64,000 bases of DNA from Chloroflexota bacterium. Lineage in GTDB: Bacteria; Chloroflexota; Limnocylindria; Limnocylindrales; CSP1-4. The notes beneath the pieces were generated by a model, which was not told where the DNA came from, ran no database searches, and was given only the letters and a program-made list of their open reading frames with translations. The translations under genes and the position numbers were made by a program. The stretch covers positions 1 to 64,000 of the forward strand of contig CAKKPP010000010.1 of assembly GCA_919901745.1 (NCBI GenBank). Direction: 5' to 3'. Shown here piece by piece: positions 24,752-32,220 of the stretch. Each line of letters starts with the position of its first letter. Position 1 is the stretch's first letter.

Positions 24752-25264
24752 GTGGCGCTCAGCGAGGCGGATACCCGAACGCAACTCATCGATCCGATCC
24801 TGCACGCGCGTGGGTGGACCGAGGATCTGATTCGGCGCGAGGAGACGCTCGGGACCGTTGAGATCGTCGATGGGCAGCCGCGGCGGCAGACGCATGGACG
24901 GACGGATTACACGCTCCGGGTGAAGACGGCGGCGGGGCCACAGCCGGTCGCGGTGGCGATCCTGGAGGCGAAGTCGGAGGACAAGTCGCCGACGTACGGC
25001 CTGGACCAGGCCAAGGTCTACGGCACCGAGGCGAAGCGCCTGAACGTCCCGTTCGTCATCGCGACGAACGGCCACCTCTGGACGCTCTTCGACCGTCGCT
25101 CGGCCAAGACCACGCCGATCCCCCGCCCCATGGCCGACTTCCCCACGCCTCAAGAGCTCCGAGACGCGTACGAGGACGCCGTCCGGATCGACCTCACGAG
25201 TCCCGCAGCCAAACCCCTCGCAATTCCCTATCGCGGCTGGAAGAACAGGATCACGATTCCGTAG
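24752..25264 (+). CDS. stand-alone HsdR N-terminal nuclease domain
   Basis: A 170-residue protein equal to the first domain of type I restriction HsdR subunits: RTQLIDPILHARGW at the start, GRTDYTLRV carrying the first catalytic Asp, and ILEAKSED carrying the E-x-K pair of the PD-(D/E)xK nuclease fold, then YAKVYGTEAKRLNVPFVIATNG-like sequence. The helicase and C-terminal parts of HsdR are missing and the frame ends cleanly with a stop. The GTG start has GGGAGGGG upstream and a TAGACT -10 further up. It could be a decayed remnant of a type I system or an independent nuclease. A methyltransferase subunit lies 3 kb downstream. Confidence 0.7.
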   Translation: MALSEADTRTQLIDPILHARGWTEDLIRREETLGTVEIVDGQPRRQTHGRTDYTLRVKTAAGPQPVAVAILEAKSEDKSPTYGLDQAKVYGTEAKRLNVPFVIATNGHLWTLFDRRSAKTTPIPRPMADFPTPQELRDAYEDAVRIDLTSPAAKPLAIPYRGWKNRITIP

Positions 25265-25375
25265 AACTGACTGACTTCGGACACGCGAACTCCCGCGCGT
25301 CGGGCGGGAGGCAACATCGGTCAGCGTAGCGGCGCCCCCTTCACGGCTGATCACCTGTCGCATTCTTCCGGCGCC

Positions 25376-25693
25376 ATGACCCCACGACCTGACACCCATC
25401 GCACCCCGCGGAACCAGATCACGCTGCGGCTGGATCGGGACCTCGTGTCCGCGATCAACGCACTGGCCGACGATGAGGGAACGGATCGCACCAAGCTTGC
25501 CCGTCGACTCCTGTCGGACGGCCTGGCCCAGCATCGGCTCAGGGCCGCGGTCGCGGATGTGGCGGCTGGGCGGCGCTCAACCTGGCATGCCGCCGAGCGC
25601 GCCGGGGTGAGCCTCTACGAGATGCTGGACCGTGTGCCCGAAGCGGGCATCCCCTACCGGCTGGATCCCGAGGTCATCGAGCGGATTCGCTGA
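25376..25693 (+). CDS. RHH / UPF0175-like antitoxin-type regulator
   Basis: A 105-residue protein. The N-terminal half (NQITLRLDRDLVSAINALAD then DRTKLARRLL) is a ribbon-helix-helix DNA-binding domain. The C-terminal half, WHAAERAGVSLYEMLDRVPEAGIPY, resembles UPF0175-type proteins, which are often antitoxins. No toxin gene follows: the next 215 bases (25694-25908) contain no plausible frame. It may be an orphan antitoxin or a regulator of the island. There is no clear ribosome binding site before the ATG. Confidence 0.6.
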   Translation: MTPRPDTHRTPRNQITLRLDRDLVSAINALADDEGTDRTKLARRLLSDGLAQHRLRAAVADVAAGRRSTWHAAERAGVSLYEMLDRVPEAGIPYRLDPEVIERIR

Positions 25694-25908
25694 CGAGCGG
25701 GCCATCGATGTCATGCCCTCCCCGATCCGGCGGCGGCGCTTCCCTGTTCCAGTCGAGCGACCTGGGGATCCGTCTCCGAACTGGGCAGCGCCTCCAGCTC
25801 GTCGGGCGGTCGAGGGCGACCGTACTTTTGGTTGAGTGACATCGAGAACATGCTCTCGACAATCGGGATCCTCTTCTCCGTAGGTCATGGACGGATCGAG
25901 CAAACACG

Positions 25909-27336
25909 ATGCAGAAAATCACAAGTCCGATGTCGTCGCTACCCGCTCTCATCTCACGGGGCATCCGGGCGGCAGGCGCTCTGGCGATCAGCATCGTCCT
26001 GACTGCCGGTCTGGCCCCCACGGTCCTGGCCGCCGACCCGACCCCTTCCCCGATCGTCTTCAGCCCGCCGCAACTCCTGGTCTGGGAGGACAAGCACAGC
26101 ACGTACAACGGGCCGGTGGTCGATGGCTACTATGCCCTCGTCCCGAACAGTCAAGTCGATCCCAACGACAACGCTCACTTCATCCTGCCCGACGGGAGCG
26201 GCGGAGTCTTTCACTACTACGGGTACATCGTCTCGGGGCCGTTTGGCGGCTCGAACGATCTGTGCCCGAAGTTGCTGTCGCTCGGTATCGACTCCGTGTC
26301 GGACCTCCCCGGCTACAACTATCTCAGCGCGGACCAGTGCCGCGCCCTTCTGGCCCCGATCATCACCGCCGAGCCGGGTGTCACGGTGGATCCGTACGCC
26401 ACGGAGGATCCGTACGCCACGGCGACCGACTCCGCCGGCGGCACGACCTACGATCGCCCGGGCGATTACGTCGAACCTGATCCGATCTCACTCGAGATCG
26501 CGGCGGCGATCATCCTCGCGCTGCTCGGCATCGGCAGCCTCGGGGCTCTCGCTCGCATCTTCCACAAGGGCCCGTTCCATCGTTCCGCCTCAAGCCAGGG
26601 TCAGTCAAACCCGCAATCCAATCCGTGCGCAGCCCAGATGGCGACCCTGGAGGCTGCCTCGTCCCACGCGCGCGGTCTCAACTCCGTTCTTGCGACGCTG
26701 CGCGAGTTCTACGCCGGTCTCGACGAGCAGATCGTGCTGATCGAGAAAGCCGAGATCCCGGCCACGCTCGGAGTGGATGTGGCCTTCCTGGCCGGCAGCT
26801 TTGCCAGCAAACTCGGACCGGGCCTGATTCCCAAGACCCTCCTCGGCAAGATCATGGACGGTCTCGCCAAGGATCAGGCCAAGAGCCTGGTCAAGAAGAC
26901 CCTCGGTTCCGGGGGGTTCGGTCTGGCGGGCAAGATGCTGTCAGGCAAGGACGCCGGCGAGTCGGCCGCCAAGGCGACGCTCAAGGTCGCGCTCAAGGAC
27001 GGACTCCTGGGCCACTATGCCGACGCGGCGATGAAGGACATCAGCGGCACTTCGTACAGCTCGGTGAAGAAGGCGGCGGGTGCGTGGAACGCCGCCGACA
27101 AGATCGCCGGCTCGATGGCTGATGCGGTGGGGCACCTGCTGACGCTCTACTCGAGCGGCGCGTCACTGGCGACACTCGTCCAGCAGTCGGCGATCCTGCG
27201 AGCGAAGGCGATGACGATCTATGGCGACATCGCCGATCTTCAGGAGGAATACGCCTCGGCCATGGGCGCGATGCACGACGCCGCCGATCGACTCACCTTC
27301 TGTCAGAAGGTGAACGCCCCGGACTGGAAGCCGTAA
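25909..27336 (+). CDS. orphan exported/membrane protein
   Basis: A 475-residue protein. A signal sequence (about residues 15-42, ending VLAADPTPSP) is followed by an extracytoplasmic domain with the acidic repeat DPYATE-DPYATA. A membrane helix (about 195-220, SLEIAAAIILALLGIGSLGA) follows, and then a roughly 255-residue Lys/Ala/Gly-rich helical domain, predicted cytoplasmic. The repeat is an exact 18-bp tandem duplication apart from one base (26389-26424). The C-terminal domain contains glycine-rich amphipathic stretches (LVKKTLGSGGFGLAGKMLSG) that recall pore-forming or membrane-active proteins. I do not recognise a family. It lies in the accessory island between the RHH gene and the HTH operon. 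Confidence 0.6.
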   Translation: MQKITSPMSSLPALISRGIRAAGALAISIVLTAGLAPTVLAADPTPSPIVFSPPQLLVWEDKHSTYNGPVVDGYYALVPNSQVDPNDNAHFILPDGSGGVFHYYGYIVSGPFGGSNDLCPKLLSLGIDSVSDLPGYNYLSADQCRALLAPIITAEPGVTVDPYATEDPYATATDSAGGTTYDRPGDYVEPDPISLEIAAAIILALLGIGSLGALARIFHKGPFHRSASSQGQSNPQSNPCAAQMATLEAASSHARGLNSVLATLREFYAGLDEQIVLIEKAEIPATLGVDVAFLAGSFASKLGPGLIPKTLLGKIMDGLAKDQAKSLVKKTLGSGGFGLAGKMLSGKDAGESAAKATLKVALKDGLLGHYADAAMKDISGTSYSSVKKAAGAWNAADKIAGSMADAVGHLLTLYSSGASLATLVQQSAILRAKAMTIYGDIADLQEEYASAMGAMHDAADRLTFCQKVNAPDWKP

Positions 27337-27358
27337 CACCGCTTCGCGCCCCGTCGGA

Positions 27359-27386
27359 TTGACCGCTGACGATTGTGCATTATCAT
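27359..27386 (+). promoter_or_regulatory. promoter of the HTH-unknown-HsdM operon
   Basis: TTGACC (27359-27364) and TATCAT (27381-27386) are 16 bases apart, 26 bases before the ATG at 27413. This is the strongest promoter seen in the island and drives three overlapping genes. Confidence 0.65.
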
Positions 27387-27412
27387 GCCCTCTACCGCAT
27401 GGAGCGCAGAGC

Positions 27413-27691
27413 ATGCACACGAAGCAGTTCCTTTCGCCTGCTGATGTCGCCCGAGAGTTGGACATCAGCACCAGCACGGTCCTTCGCCTGATCCACTCGG
27501 GTGACCTGCCGGCGATCGCCGTATCGGCACGGATCTATCGCATCCCCACAGCGAGTTTCGAGATGTACAAGGCCGGGACGCTCACCCGACCCACGACGGC
27601 GCCGCTCGGCGGGTCAAAGGCCCGACCGGAGATCGGGCGCGGTGAGCGCCTGCCGGCCGCTGCGCATCGCCCGTTGGCTCGGGCTCGCTGA
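27413..27691 (+). CDS. excisionase-type helix-turn-helix regulator
   Basis: A 92-residue protein. Residues 5-50 (FLSPADVARELDISTSTVLR, IHSGDLPAIAV, YRIPTASFEMY) form a MerR-like/excisionase HTH. The rest is a disordered Pro/Arg-rich tail. Its stop overlaps the next start (TGATG). It is the first gene of a three-gene coupled operon ending in hsdM and probably autoregulates it, or directs the methyltransferase or its partner to DNA. A role as a recombination directionality factor is less likely because no integrase is present. Confidence 0.72.
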   Translation: MHTKQFLSPADVARELDISTSTVLRLIHSGDLPAIAVSARIYRIPTASFEMYKAGTLTRPTTAPLGGSKARPEIGRGERLPAAAHRPLARAR

Positions 27692-28170
27692 TGGCGACGA
27701 TCGGCGAACTGCGCCAGCATCTCGGCACGCTGTCCTCGATCCTCTGGAACTACGGCGGGACGTTCGCGGTCCCGACGCTCGACCGCTACGACCAGGGTGA
27801 CATCGGGTTCTCGTTCGCGGCAGAGCTGCCGGGCGGATCGGAGCCGAAGCCGCCGCTCATCGAACTCACCGAGGTTTGGACGCCCGAGCGCCGCGGTCGC
27901 TTCCGGCTCGTGGAGTACGCCTACGAGTTCGTCGATTACCCGCTCGCCCGGCGGCAGGCCTTCCACCGCCACGATCCGGAACGGTTCTCGCGTGAGTTCG
28001 GCGTCGTCGTTCACGAGCATTGCGAGGAGATCCTGGGCCAACCCGCATGCGATCACTACTACGGTCTGCCGATGGACGCCTACGAGGCGATCGAGCGCTT
28101 CCTGTCGTCCTGGGGGCAACCGACCCCGCTCGGATGTGCCGGGTTGCGCTGCATGGGCGAGGCCGCCTGA
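27691..28170 (+). CDS. island protein of unknown function with a conserved His/Cys block
   Basis: A 159-residue soluble protein without signal peptide. The middle reads YAYEFVDYPLARRQAFHRHD followed by FGVVVHEHCEEILGQPACDHY and YGLPMDAYEAIERFLSSW. The clustered His and Cys residues could bind metal. I recall similar proteins in mobile and defence islands, annotated as a domain of unknown function, but cannot confirm. Both ends overlap neighbours by the TGATG arrangement, so its dosage is tied to the HTH protein and HsdM. It could be a toxin-like or nuclease-like partner. Confidence 0.62.
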   Translation: MATIGELRQHLGTLSSILWNYGGTFAVPTLDRYDQGDIGFSFAAELPGGSEPKPPLIELTEVWTPERRGRFRLVEYAYEFVDYPLARRQAFHRHDPERFSREFGVVVHEHCEEILGQPACDHYYGLPMDAYEAIERFLSSWGQPTPLGCAGLRCMGEAA

Positions 28171-29693
28171 TGGCAATCGCCTCCCGCCGCCTCGCCACGC
28201 CCTCGTCCGTGAATGCCGCGATCAAGCAGATCGCGGACGTCATGCGCCGCGCCAACTACGCCGGCGCGCTCCAGTACGTGCCGGAACTGTCATGGATCCT
28301 GTTCCTCCGGATCCTCGACGAACGTGAGGAGCTCGAGGCGGACGAGGCCGACGCCGTGGGCGTGGGCTTTCAGCAATCCGTCGCCGCGCCGTATCGCTGG
28401 CGCGACTGGGCAGCCAAGGGCGGCGCGAAGCGCGTGGCGCTCGTGGACGCGCCGATGGGCTCGTTCCTCGCGTTCGTCAACGGGCAGCTGCTTCCGTACC
28501 TCCGCGGGCTGCGGGATCGGTCGGACGCGTCCGCGCGGCAGCGGGTGATCAGCCAGGTCGTGTCGGCCGTCGAGCGGGTCGGCGTCGACACGGAAAAGAA
28601 CCTCCTCGACATCCTCGACCTCGTCGACCAGATCCGCCTCGAGGCCGTCGATCAGACGCACCTCTTCACGCTCAGCCAGGCCTACGAGGGCCTGCTCCAG
28701 AAGATGGGCGAGAAGAACAACGACGGCGGCCAGTTCTTCACCCCGCGCGAGGTCATCCGGGCGATCGTGCGCGCGGTCGATCCGAAACTCGGCGAGACGG
28801 TCTACGACCCGGGTTGCGGCACCGGCGGCTTCCTCGCCCAGGCGTTCGAGTGGATGCGGACACGGCTGGGACCAGACGCCACCGCGGAGCAGCTGACGGC
28901 GCTCAGAGAGGACTCGTTCTGGGGTCGCGAGAAGGCGGATCTCGTCTACCCGATCGCCCTCGCCAACCTCGTGCTCCACGGGATCGACCACCCGCACATC
29001 TGGCACGGCAACACCCTGACCGGACAGGAGGTTTACGGCGGGCTCTTCCTCGGCGCGCCGACCCTGTACGACGTGATCCTCATGAACCCGCCGTTCGGCG
29101 GGAAGGAGGGCCGCGAGGCCCAGACGCAGTTCGCCTACAAGACGAGCGCCACGCAGCTCCTCTTCCTCCAGCACGTGATCAACTCGTTGAAGCCCGGCGG
29201 GCGCTGCGGGATGGTCATCGATGAGGGCGTGCTGTTCCGGACGACCGAGACGGCATTCGTCCAGACGAAGCGCAAGCTCCTCGACGACTGCGACCTGTGG
29301 TGCATCGTGTCCCTGCCGCCCGGCGTCTTCTCGTCCGCCGGCGCCGGCGTGAAGACGAACCTTCTCTTCTTCACGAAGGGCGGTCCGACGGAGCGAACCT
29401 GGTACTACGACCTCTCGGACATCAAGGTCACGAAGAAGCAGCCGCTGACGGTGGATCGCTTCGAGGAGTTCTTCGAACTCCTCCCGTCACGTGGCGATTC
29501 CGACCACTCGTGGACGGTCACCCGCGAGGCCATCGAGGCGCGCAATTTCGACTTGAAGGCGGTCAATCCGAACGCGAAGTCGACCGAGGACACGCGGACG
29601 CCGGAAGAGCTCCTCGACATCATCGAGGCCCAGGGCCGCGAGGTGGACGCGGCGATCGCGGAACTGCGGAGGCTGCTGGCGGAGGGTACCTAA
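28170..29693 (+). CDS. hsdM: type I restriction-modification methyltransferase subunit HsdM, no HsdS
   Basis: N6-adenine DNA methyltransferase. The start is set at the ATG at 28170, which overlaps the upstream stop (507 residues). The N-terminal helical bundle (MRRANYAGALQYVPELSWIL) is followed by SAM motif I DPGCGTGGFL (213-222) and catalytic N306-P-P-F309. A C-terminal coiled region (PEELLDIIEAQGREVDAAIA) normally packs on HsdS. The sequence is intact, but there is no specificity subunit or full HsdR in the window; the next gene is on the other strand. It may be a remnant or use the HTH protein for targeting. The 79 bases after it (29694-29772) hold no gene. Confidence 0.88.
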   Translation: MAIASRRLATPSSVNAAIKQIADVMRRANYAGALQYVPELSWILFLRILDEREELEADEADAVGVGFQQSVAAPYRWRDWAAKGGAKRVALVDAPMGSFLAFVNGQLLPYLRGLRDRSDASARQRVISQVVSAVERVGVDTEKNLLDILDLVDQIRLEAVDQTHLFTLSQAYEGLLQKMGEKNNDGGQFFTPREVIRAIVRAVDPKLGETVYDPGCGTGGFLAQAFEWMRTRLGPDATAEQLTALREDSFWGREKADLVYPIALANLVLHGIDHPHIWHGNTLTGQEVYGGLFLGAPTLYDVILMNPPFGGKEGREAQTQFAYKTSATQLLFLQHVINSLKPGGRCGMVIDEGVLFRTTETAFVQTKRKLLDDCDLWCIVSLPPGVFSSAGAGVKTNLLFFTKGGPTERTWYYDLSDIKVTKKQPLTVDRFEEFFELLPSRGDSDHSWTVTREAIEARNFDLKAVNPNAKSTEDTRTPEELLDIIEAQGREVDAAIAELRRLLAEGT

Positions 29694-29772
29694 GGGTCTG
29701 GGGGGCCCAATCGACCGGCTCCGCAAGGCCTTCATGCCCGCGCCGATCGGCGGATCACCGACGAGACGATCG

Positions 29773-31029
29773 TCAGCCAGATCCGTCGCGGCTGACCGCT
29801 TCGAGCCGCTTCCGCAGCAGCGGTTGGGACATCCGCCGCGCGTCAAGCGTCGCCGCCCCGAGGAAGCCCAGGAACGTCGCCGTCCCCCGACCCATCGCCT
29901 CGGCGAACGCGTCGTCGGTCGCCAGGGCTTCGTCCTCGAACCAGAGGCCCTTGACCACGAGCGTCATCGTGGCGCGATCGAGCGCGGCGTCCATGCGCGC
30001 CACGAGGCGGTCACCCCACAGGATCGGAAGGGTGTAGTAGCCGAACTTGCGCTTCTCAGGCTTGTCGTAGACCTCCCACTTGTAGTCGAAGTCGAAGACC
30101 CGGCGCGTGCGCTCGCGATCGTGGATCACGGGGTCGAGCGGCGAGAGGAAGGTCACCTCGTCGGTGGTCGTGGTCTCGAGGGGCTTCCAGGCGCGGGGGG
30201 TTCGACCGGCGGCCAGGGCCTCGAGAATCGGGAGATCGGAGGCCAGCCCGACGAGGCCGGCCAGCTTCACCCCCTCGATGTCGACGTCGATGAGGGCACC
30301 CTCGGCCACCTTGCGCTGCTTCCAGGCCGATGCGTCGCGGGCTGAAAAGGGGCGCAGGAGCGAGCCCTGCGCGCCGTTGAGCTTGGTCAGGCCGGTGGCC
30401 GCCACGGCCTTCATCAGCAGGAAGTCGTCTGTCTCCGCGTCCAAAGCCTCGGCGAGCAGCGTGGCCGGCGCGACGGCCTCGGACGGTGCATAGACGCGCT
30501 CGAAGCGCTCGCGGCGAGTCACCATCGCCTCGCCGATCCGCCAGAGGTAGTGCAGCGCGATCGAGCTGTCCTTGCGGCCGCGATAGCTGTTGACACGGGT
30601 GCGTTCCGCGATCGCGAAGTCACGATTGCTGACCTCGCCGCGCTCCCGGAGGAGCGCTTGCATCTCATCGATCGCCGGGCGGTGTCCGTCCGCCGCCCAC
30701 GTGGACCACCACTGGTGTCGCTCGCGGCGCATGAGAACGCGGTAGTGGGGCAGCTCATCCATTGGGCGCAGCGCCAGCCACCCGCCCCATTCGAAGAACC
30801 GTCGTCGTTGGTAGGTGAGCGCCATCCAGTCGTCCGGCCGGTAGCCGATCACGCGGCTCGCGAGGGCAAGGTCCTGCGCCCGCGCGATGATCGCCAGCGG
30901 GTCCAGCTGGACGTGCTCCATCGTCCGCATCGCAAGCTCGGTGCCTCGGGGCACTCGCCAGCGGCGACCCGGCCAGAGGCCCTGCCGCCCGAGGAGATAG
31001 CGACGCGCGACCTCGACGGAAATCTGCAT
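29773..31029 (-). CDS. YcaQ/AlkX-type winged-helix DNA glycosylase
   Basis: A 418-residue protein of the HTH_42 family, whose characterised members unhook interstrand crosslinks and alkylated bases. The N-terminus ISVEVARRYLLGRQGLW is followed by the diagnostic Q41-L-D43 (HVQLDPLAII), WGG, and FLSPLDPVIHDRERTRRVFDF. Later, KWEVYDKPEKRKFGYYTLPI and LVARMDAALDR appear in the usual order. Three winged-helix subdomains are expected. The start ATG at 31029 is defined by TATCGT six bases upstream; the frame's extra ten residues are dropped. It lies next to a VapC gene on the same strand, separated by 17-bp tandem repeats. Confidence 0.85.
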   Translation of the reverse strand: MQISVEVARRYLLGRQGLWPGRRWRVPRGTELAMRTMEHVQLDPLAIIARAQDLALASRVIGYRPDDWMALTYQRRRFFEWGGWLALRPMDELPHYRVLMRRERHQWWSTWAADGHRPAIDEMQALLRERGEVSNRDFAIAERTRVNSYRGRKDSSIALHYLWRIGEAMVTRRERFERVYAPSEAVAPATLLAEALDAETDDFLLMKAVAATGLTKLNGAQGSLLRPFSARDASAWKQRKVAEGALIDVDIEGVKLAGLVGLASDLPILEALAAGRTPRAWKPLETTTTDEVTFLSPLDPVIHDRERTRRVFDFDYKWEVYDKPEKRKFGYYTLPILWGDRLVARMDAALDRATMTLVVKGLWFEDEALATDDAFAEAMGRGTATFLGFLGAATLDARRMSQPLLRKRLEAVSRDGSG

Positions 31030-31035
31030 TCGGGC

Positions 31036-31041
31036 ACGATA
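31036..31041 (-). promoter_or_regulatory. -10 element TATCGT for the leaderless start at 31029
   Basis: On the minus strand TATCGT is followed by GCCCGA and then the ATG at 31029. No Shine-Dalgarno sequence. Confidence 0.55.
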
Positions 31042-31054
31042 CCCGGCACCGCGG

Positions 31055-31104
31055 GTCAATCGCGAGCGAAGGTCAATCGCGAGCGAAGGTCAGTCGCGAG
31101 CGAC
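31055..31104. repeat. 17-bp tandem repeat at the vapC 3' end
   Basis: GTCAATCGCGAGCGAAG occurs exactly at 31055-31071 and 31072-31088, with a third diverged copy at 31089-31104. The third copy contains the vapC stop codon (31090-31092). The unit is not a multiple of three, and each copy repeats the sequence coding the end of VapC, so it looks like slippage copies of the gene tail. Confidence 0.75.
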
Positions 31105-31632
31105 CGCTCGAACGCCCTCGCGGGCCTCGGCACGGAGCCGGGCGAGGTACGGCCCGAACCGGGCCCAGTCGATCGGCTCGCCACCGTAGGTCGCCGTCTC
31201 CTCGGCCAGGTGCCGCGGCGGCATGCCGTCGATCCGGATCGCGCGTCCGCCGGCCGCATCCGCCAGTCGCGCGTCGAGTGTGATGAGTTGCCCGTCCTCG
31301 GCCTCGACCAGAGCCAGGTACACGGCGTCGTAGGCGGGGAGCCGATGGCGCTGCTGCATGTCGATGGCGGCGAGCAGAAGAGCTCGGTCGAGGCGTATCG
31401 ATTCGATCGCGAGATCGTCGATGTCCCGGAGCGCGCCGACGATCTCCTCGGATGTCGCGGAGTACCGTCGAGCAAGGACATTGACGAGCTCGATCCAGAA
31501 CACATCCGGGACGAGCAGTCGCTGCCCTGCGGCCCCGTGCTGCGCGATCGTCCGACGCGCGCTGGGGGCGACGGGCTCCCGACGAATGAGGGCAATGGCC
31601 ACGGAGGCGTCGACGACGATCGGCATCGGCAT
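31090..31632 (-). CDS. vapC: VapC-type PIN-domain toxin
   Basis: Probable RNase toxin. The 180-residue protein has the PIN acidic set: D8 in VVDASVAIA, Glu in FWIELVN, Asp in PAYDAVYLAL and Asp in LITLDARLA. It is longer than usual, with a C-terminal extension (about residues 140-180) rich in Ala/Arg. Its ATG overlaps the antitoxin stop (TGATG). An alternative ATG lies two codons later. Expression likely follows the antitoxin from the palindromic promoter at 31910. Confidence 0.8.
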   Translation of the reverse strand: MPMPIVVDASVAIALIRREPVAPSARRTIAQHGAAGQRLLVPDVFWIELVNVLARRYSATSEEIVGALRDIDDLAIESIRLDRALLLAAIDMQQRHRLPAYDAVYLALVEAEDGQLITLDARLADAAGGRAIRIDGMPPRHLAEETATYGGEPIDWARFGPYLARLRAEAREGVRAVARD

Positions 31633-31913
31633 CAGCGCGAGTCGCGCTCGAGACGGATCGCCGTCGCGGCATCGAGCGCGTCGGGATCCCGTTCGCGGAG
31701 GCGGTCGCCAAGCGCGGCCAGCCGGTCCAGCGCCGCTTCGATCCGAGCGCGCCGTGCCTCGCCGTCATCGCTGAGCCGATGCCCGTCCTCCACGGACACG
31801 AGCATGGCCATCGGCCGATGGTCCCGCTCGATGACGAACTGCTCACCGGCAGATGCCTCGTCGAGGATCCGCCCGAGCGAACGGCGAAGATCGAGCGCGG
31901 TGATGACTCTCAT
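31632..31913 (-). CDS. Phd/YefM-type antitoxin
   Basis: A 93-residue protein beginning MRVITALDLRRSLGRILDEA and containing EQFVIERDHRPMAMLVSVED, the Phd/YefM/VapB DNA-binding fold. The C-terminal helix is Arg/Ala/Leu rich and probably wraps the toxin. Start is the ATG at 31913, which sits inside a 16-bp palindrome. The frame is open further upstream but that part is not conserved in style. It pairs with the VapC gene through a one-base overlap. Confidence 0.8.
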   Translation of the reverse strand: MRVITALDLRRSLGRILDEASAGEQFVIERDHRPMAMLVSVEDGHRLSDDGEARRARIEAALDRLAALGDRLRERDPDALDAATAIRLERDSR

Positions 31914-31925
31914 GGTCGACCATGA
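31910..31925. promoter_or_regulatory. perfect 16-bp palindrome over the antitoxin start and -10
   Basis: TCATGGTCGACCATGA is a perfect dyad that includes the antitoxin ATG and overlaps the minus-strand TATCAT (-10), eight bases upstream of the ATG. This is the expected place for the toxin-antitoxin complex to repress its own transcription. A second dyad AACCACC/GGTGGTT lies at 31947-31964. Confidence 0.7.
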
Positions 31926-32220
31926 TAGCAGACATGCATAATCTGTAACCACCACTCGGTGGTTCCCGACGAAGGGCTCCGAAGATCGCGTGAACCGTGA
32001 CGCCCGCCCGCGCATCGAATAGGGTGAGCGCCCAGGTTTGCGATGGATGGAGGGCCAGATCAGCCGAAATCGGATTGACACCGGCCGCCATCGCCACCCA
32101 CACTGCGGCCCTGACGCAACCCCCGCGGGTGTCCGACCGGAGCACCGTTCGGCCCGTTATCCGGGACCCGTTCGCCGCGGCGGCAACAGGGAGCCCGGCG
32201 CTGCTGTAGAGGAGAGGCAC
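31914..32220. other. intergenic region between the antitoxin and nucleoside-transporter operons
   Basis: 307 bases with divergent control signals: the antitoxin promoter palindrome at the left, a dyad at 31947-31964, and a TTGACA (32075-32080) toward the right without a good -10 at the usual distance. No purine riboswitch core is visible before the Bmp gene. No open frame here is convincing. Confidence 0.5.

Noticed and set aside
24752-25264. Complete type I restriction system
   Set aside because: Only the HsdR nuclease domain and HsdM are present; no HsdS or helicase found.
26389-26424. CRISPR-like or VNTR array
   Set aside because: Only two copies of an 18-bp coding duplication; no spacers and no cas genes.
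32075-32103. TTGACA as the Bmp operon promoter
   Set aside because: No acceptable -10 at 16-18 bases; kept only as a note in the intergenic entry.
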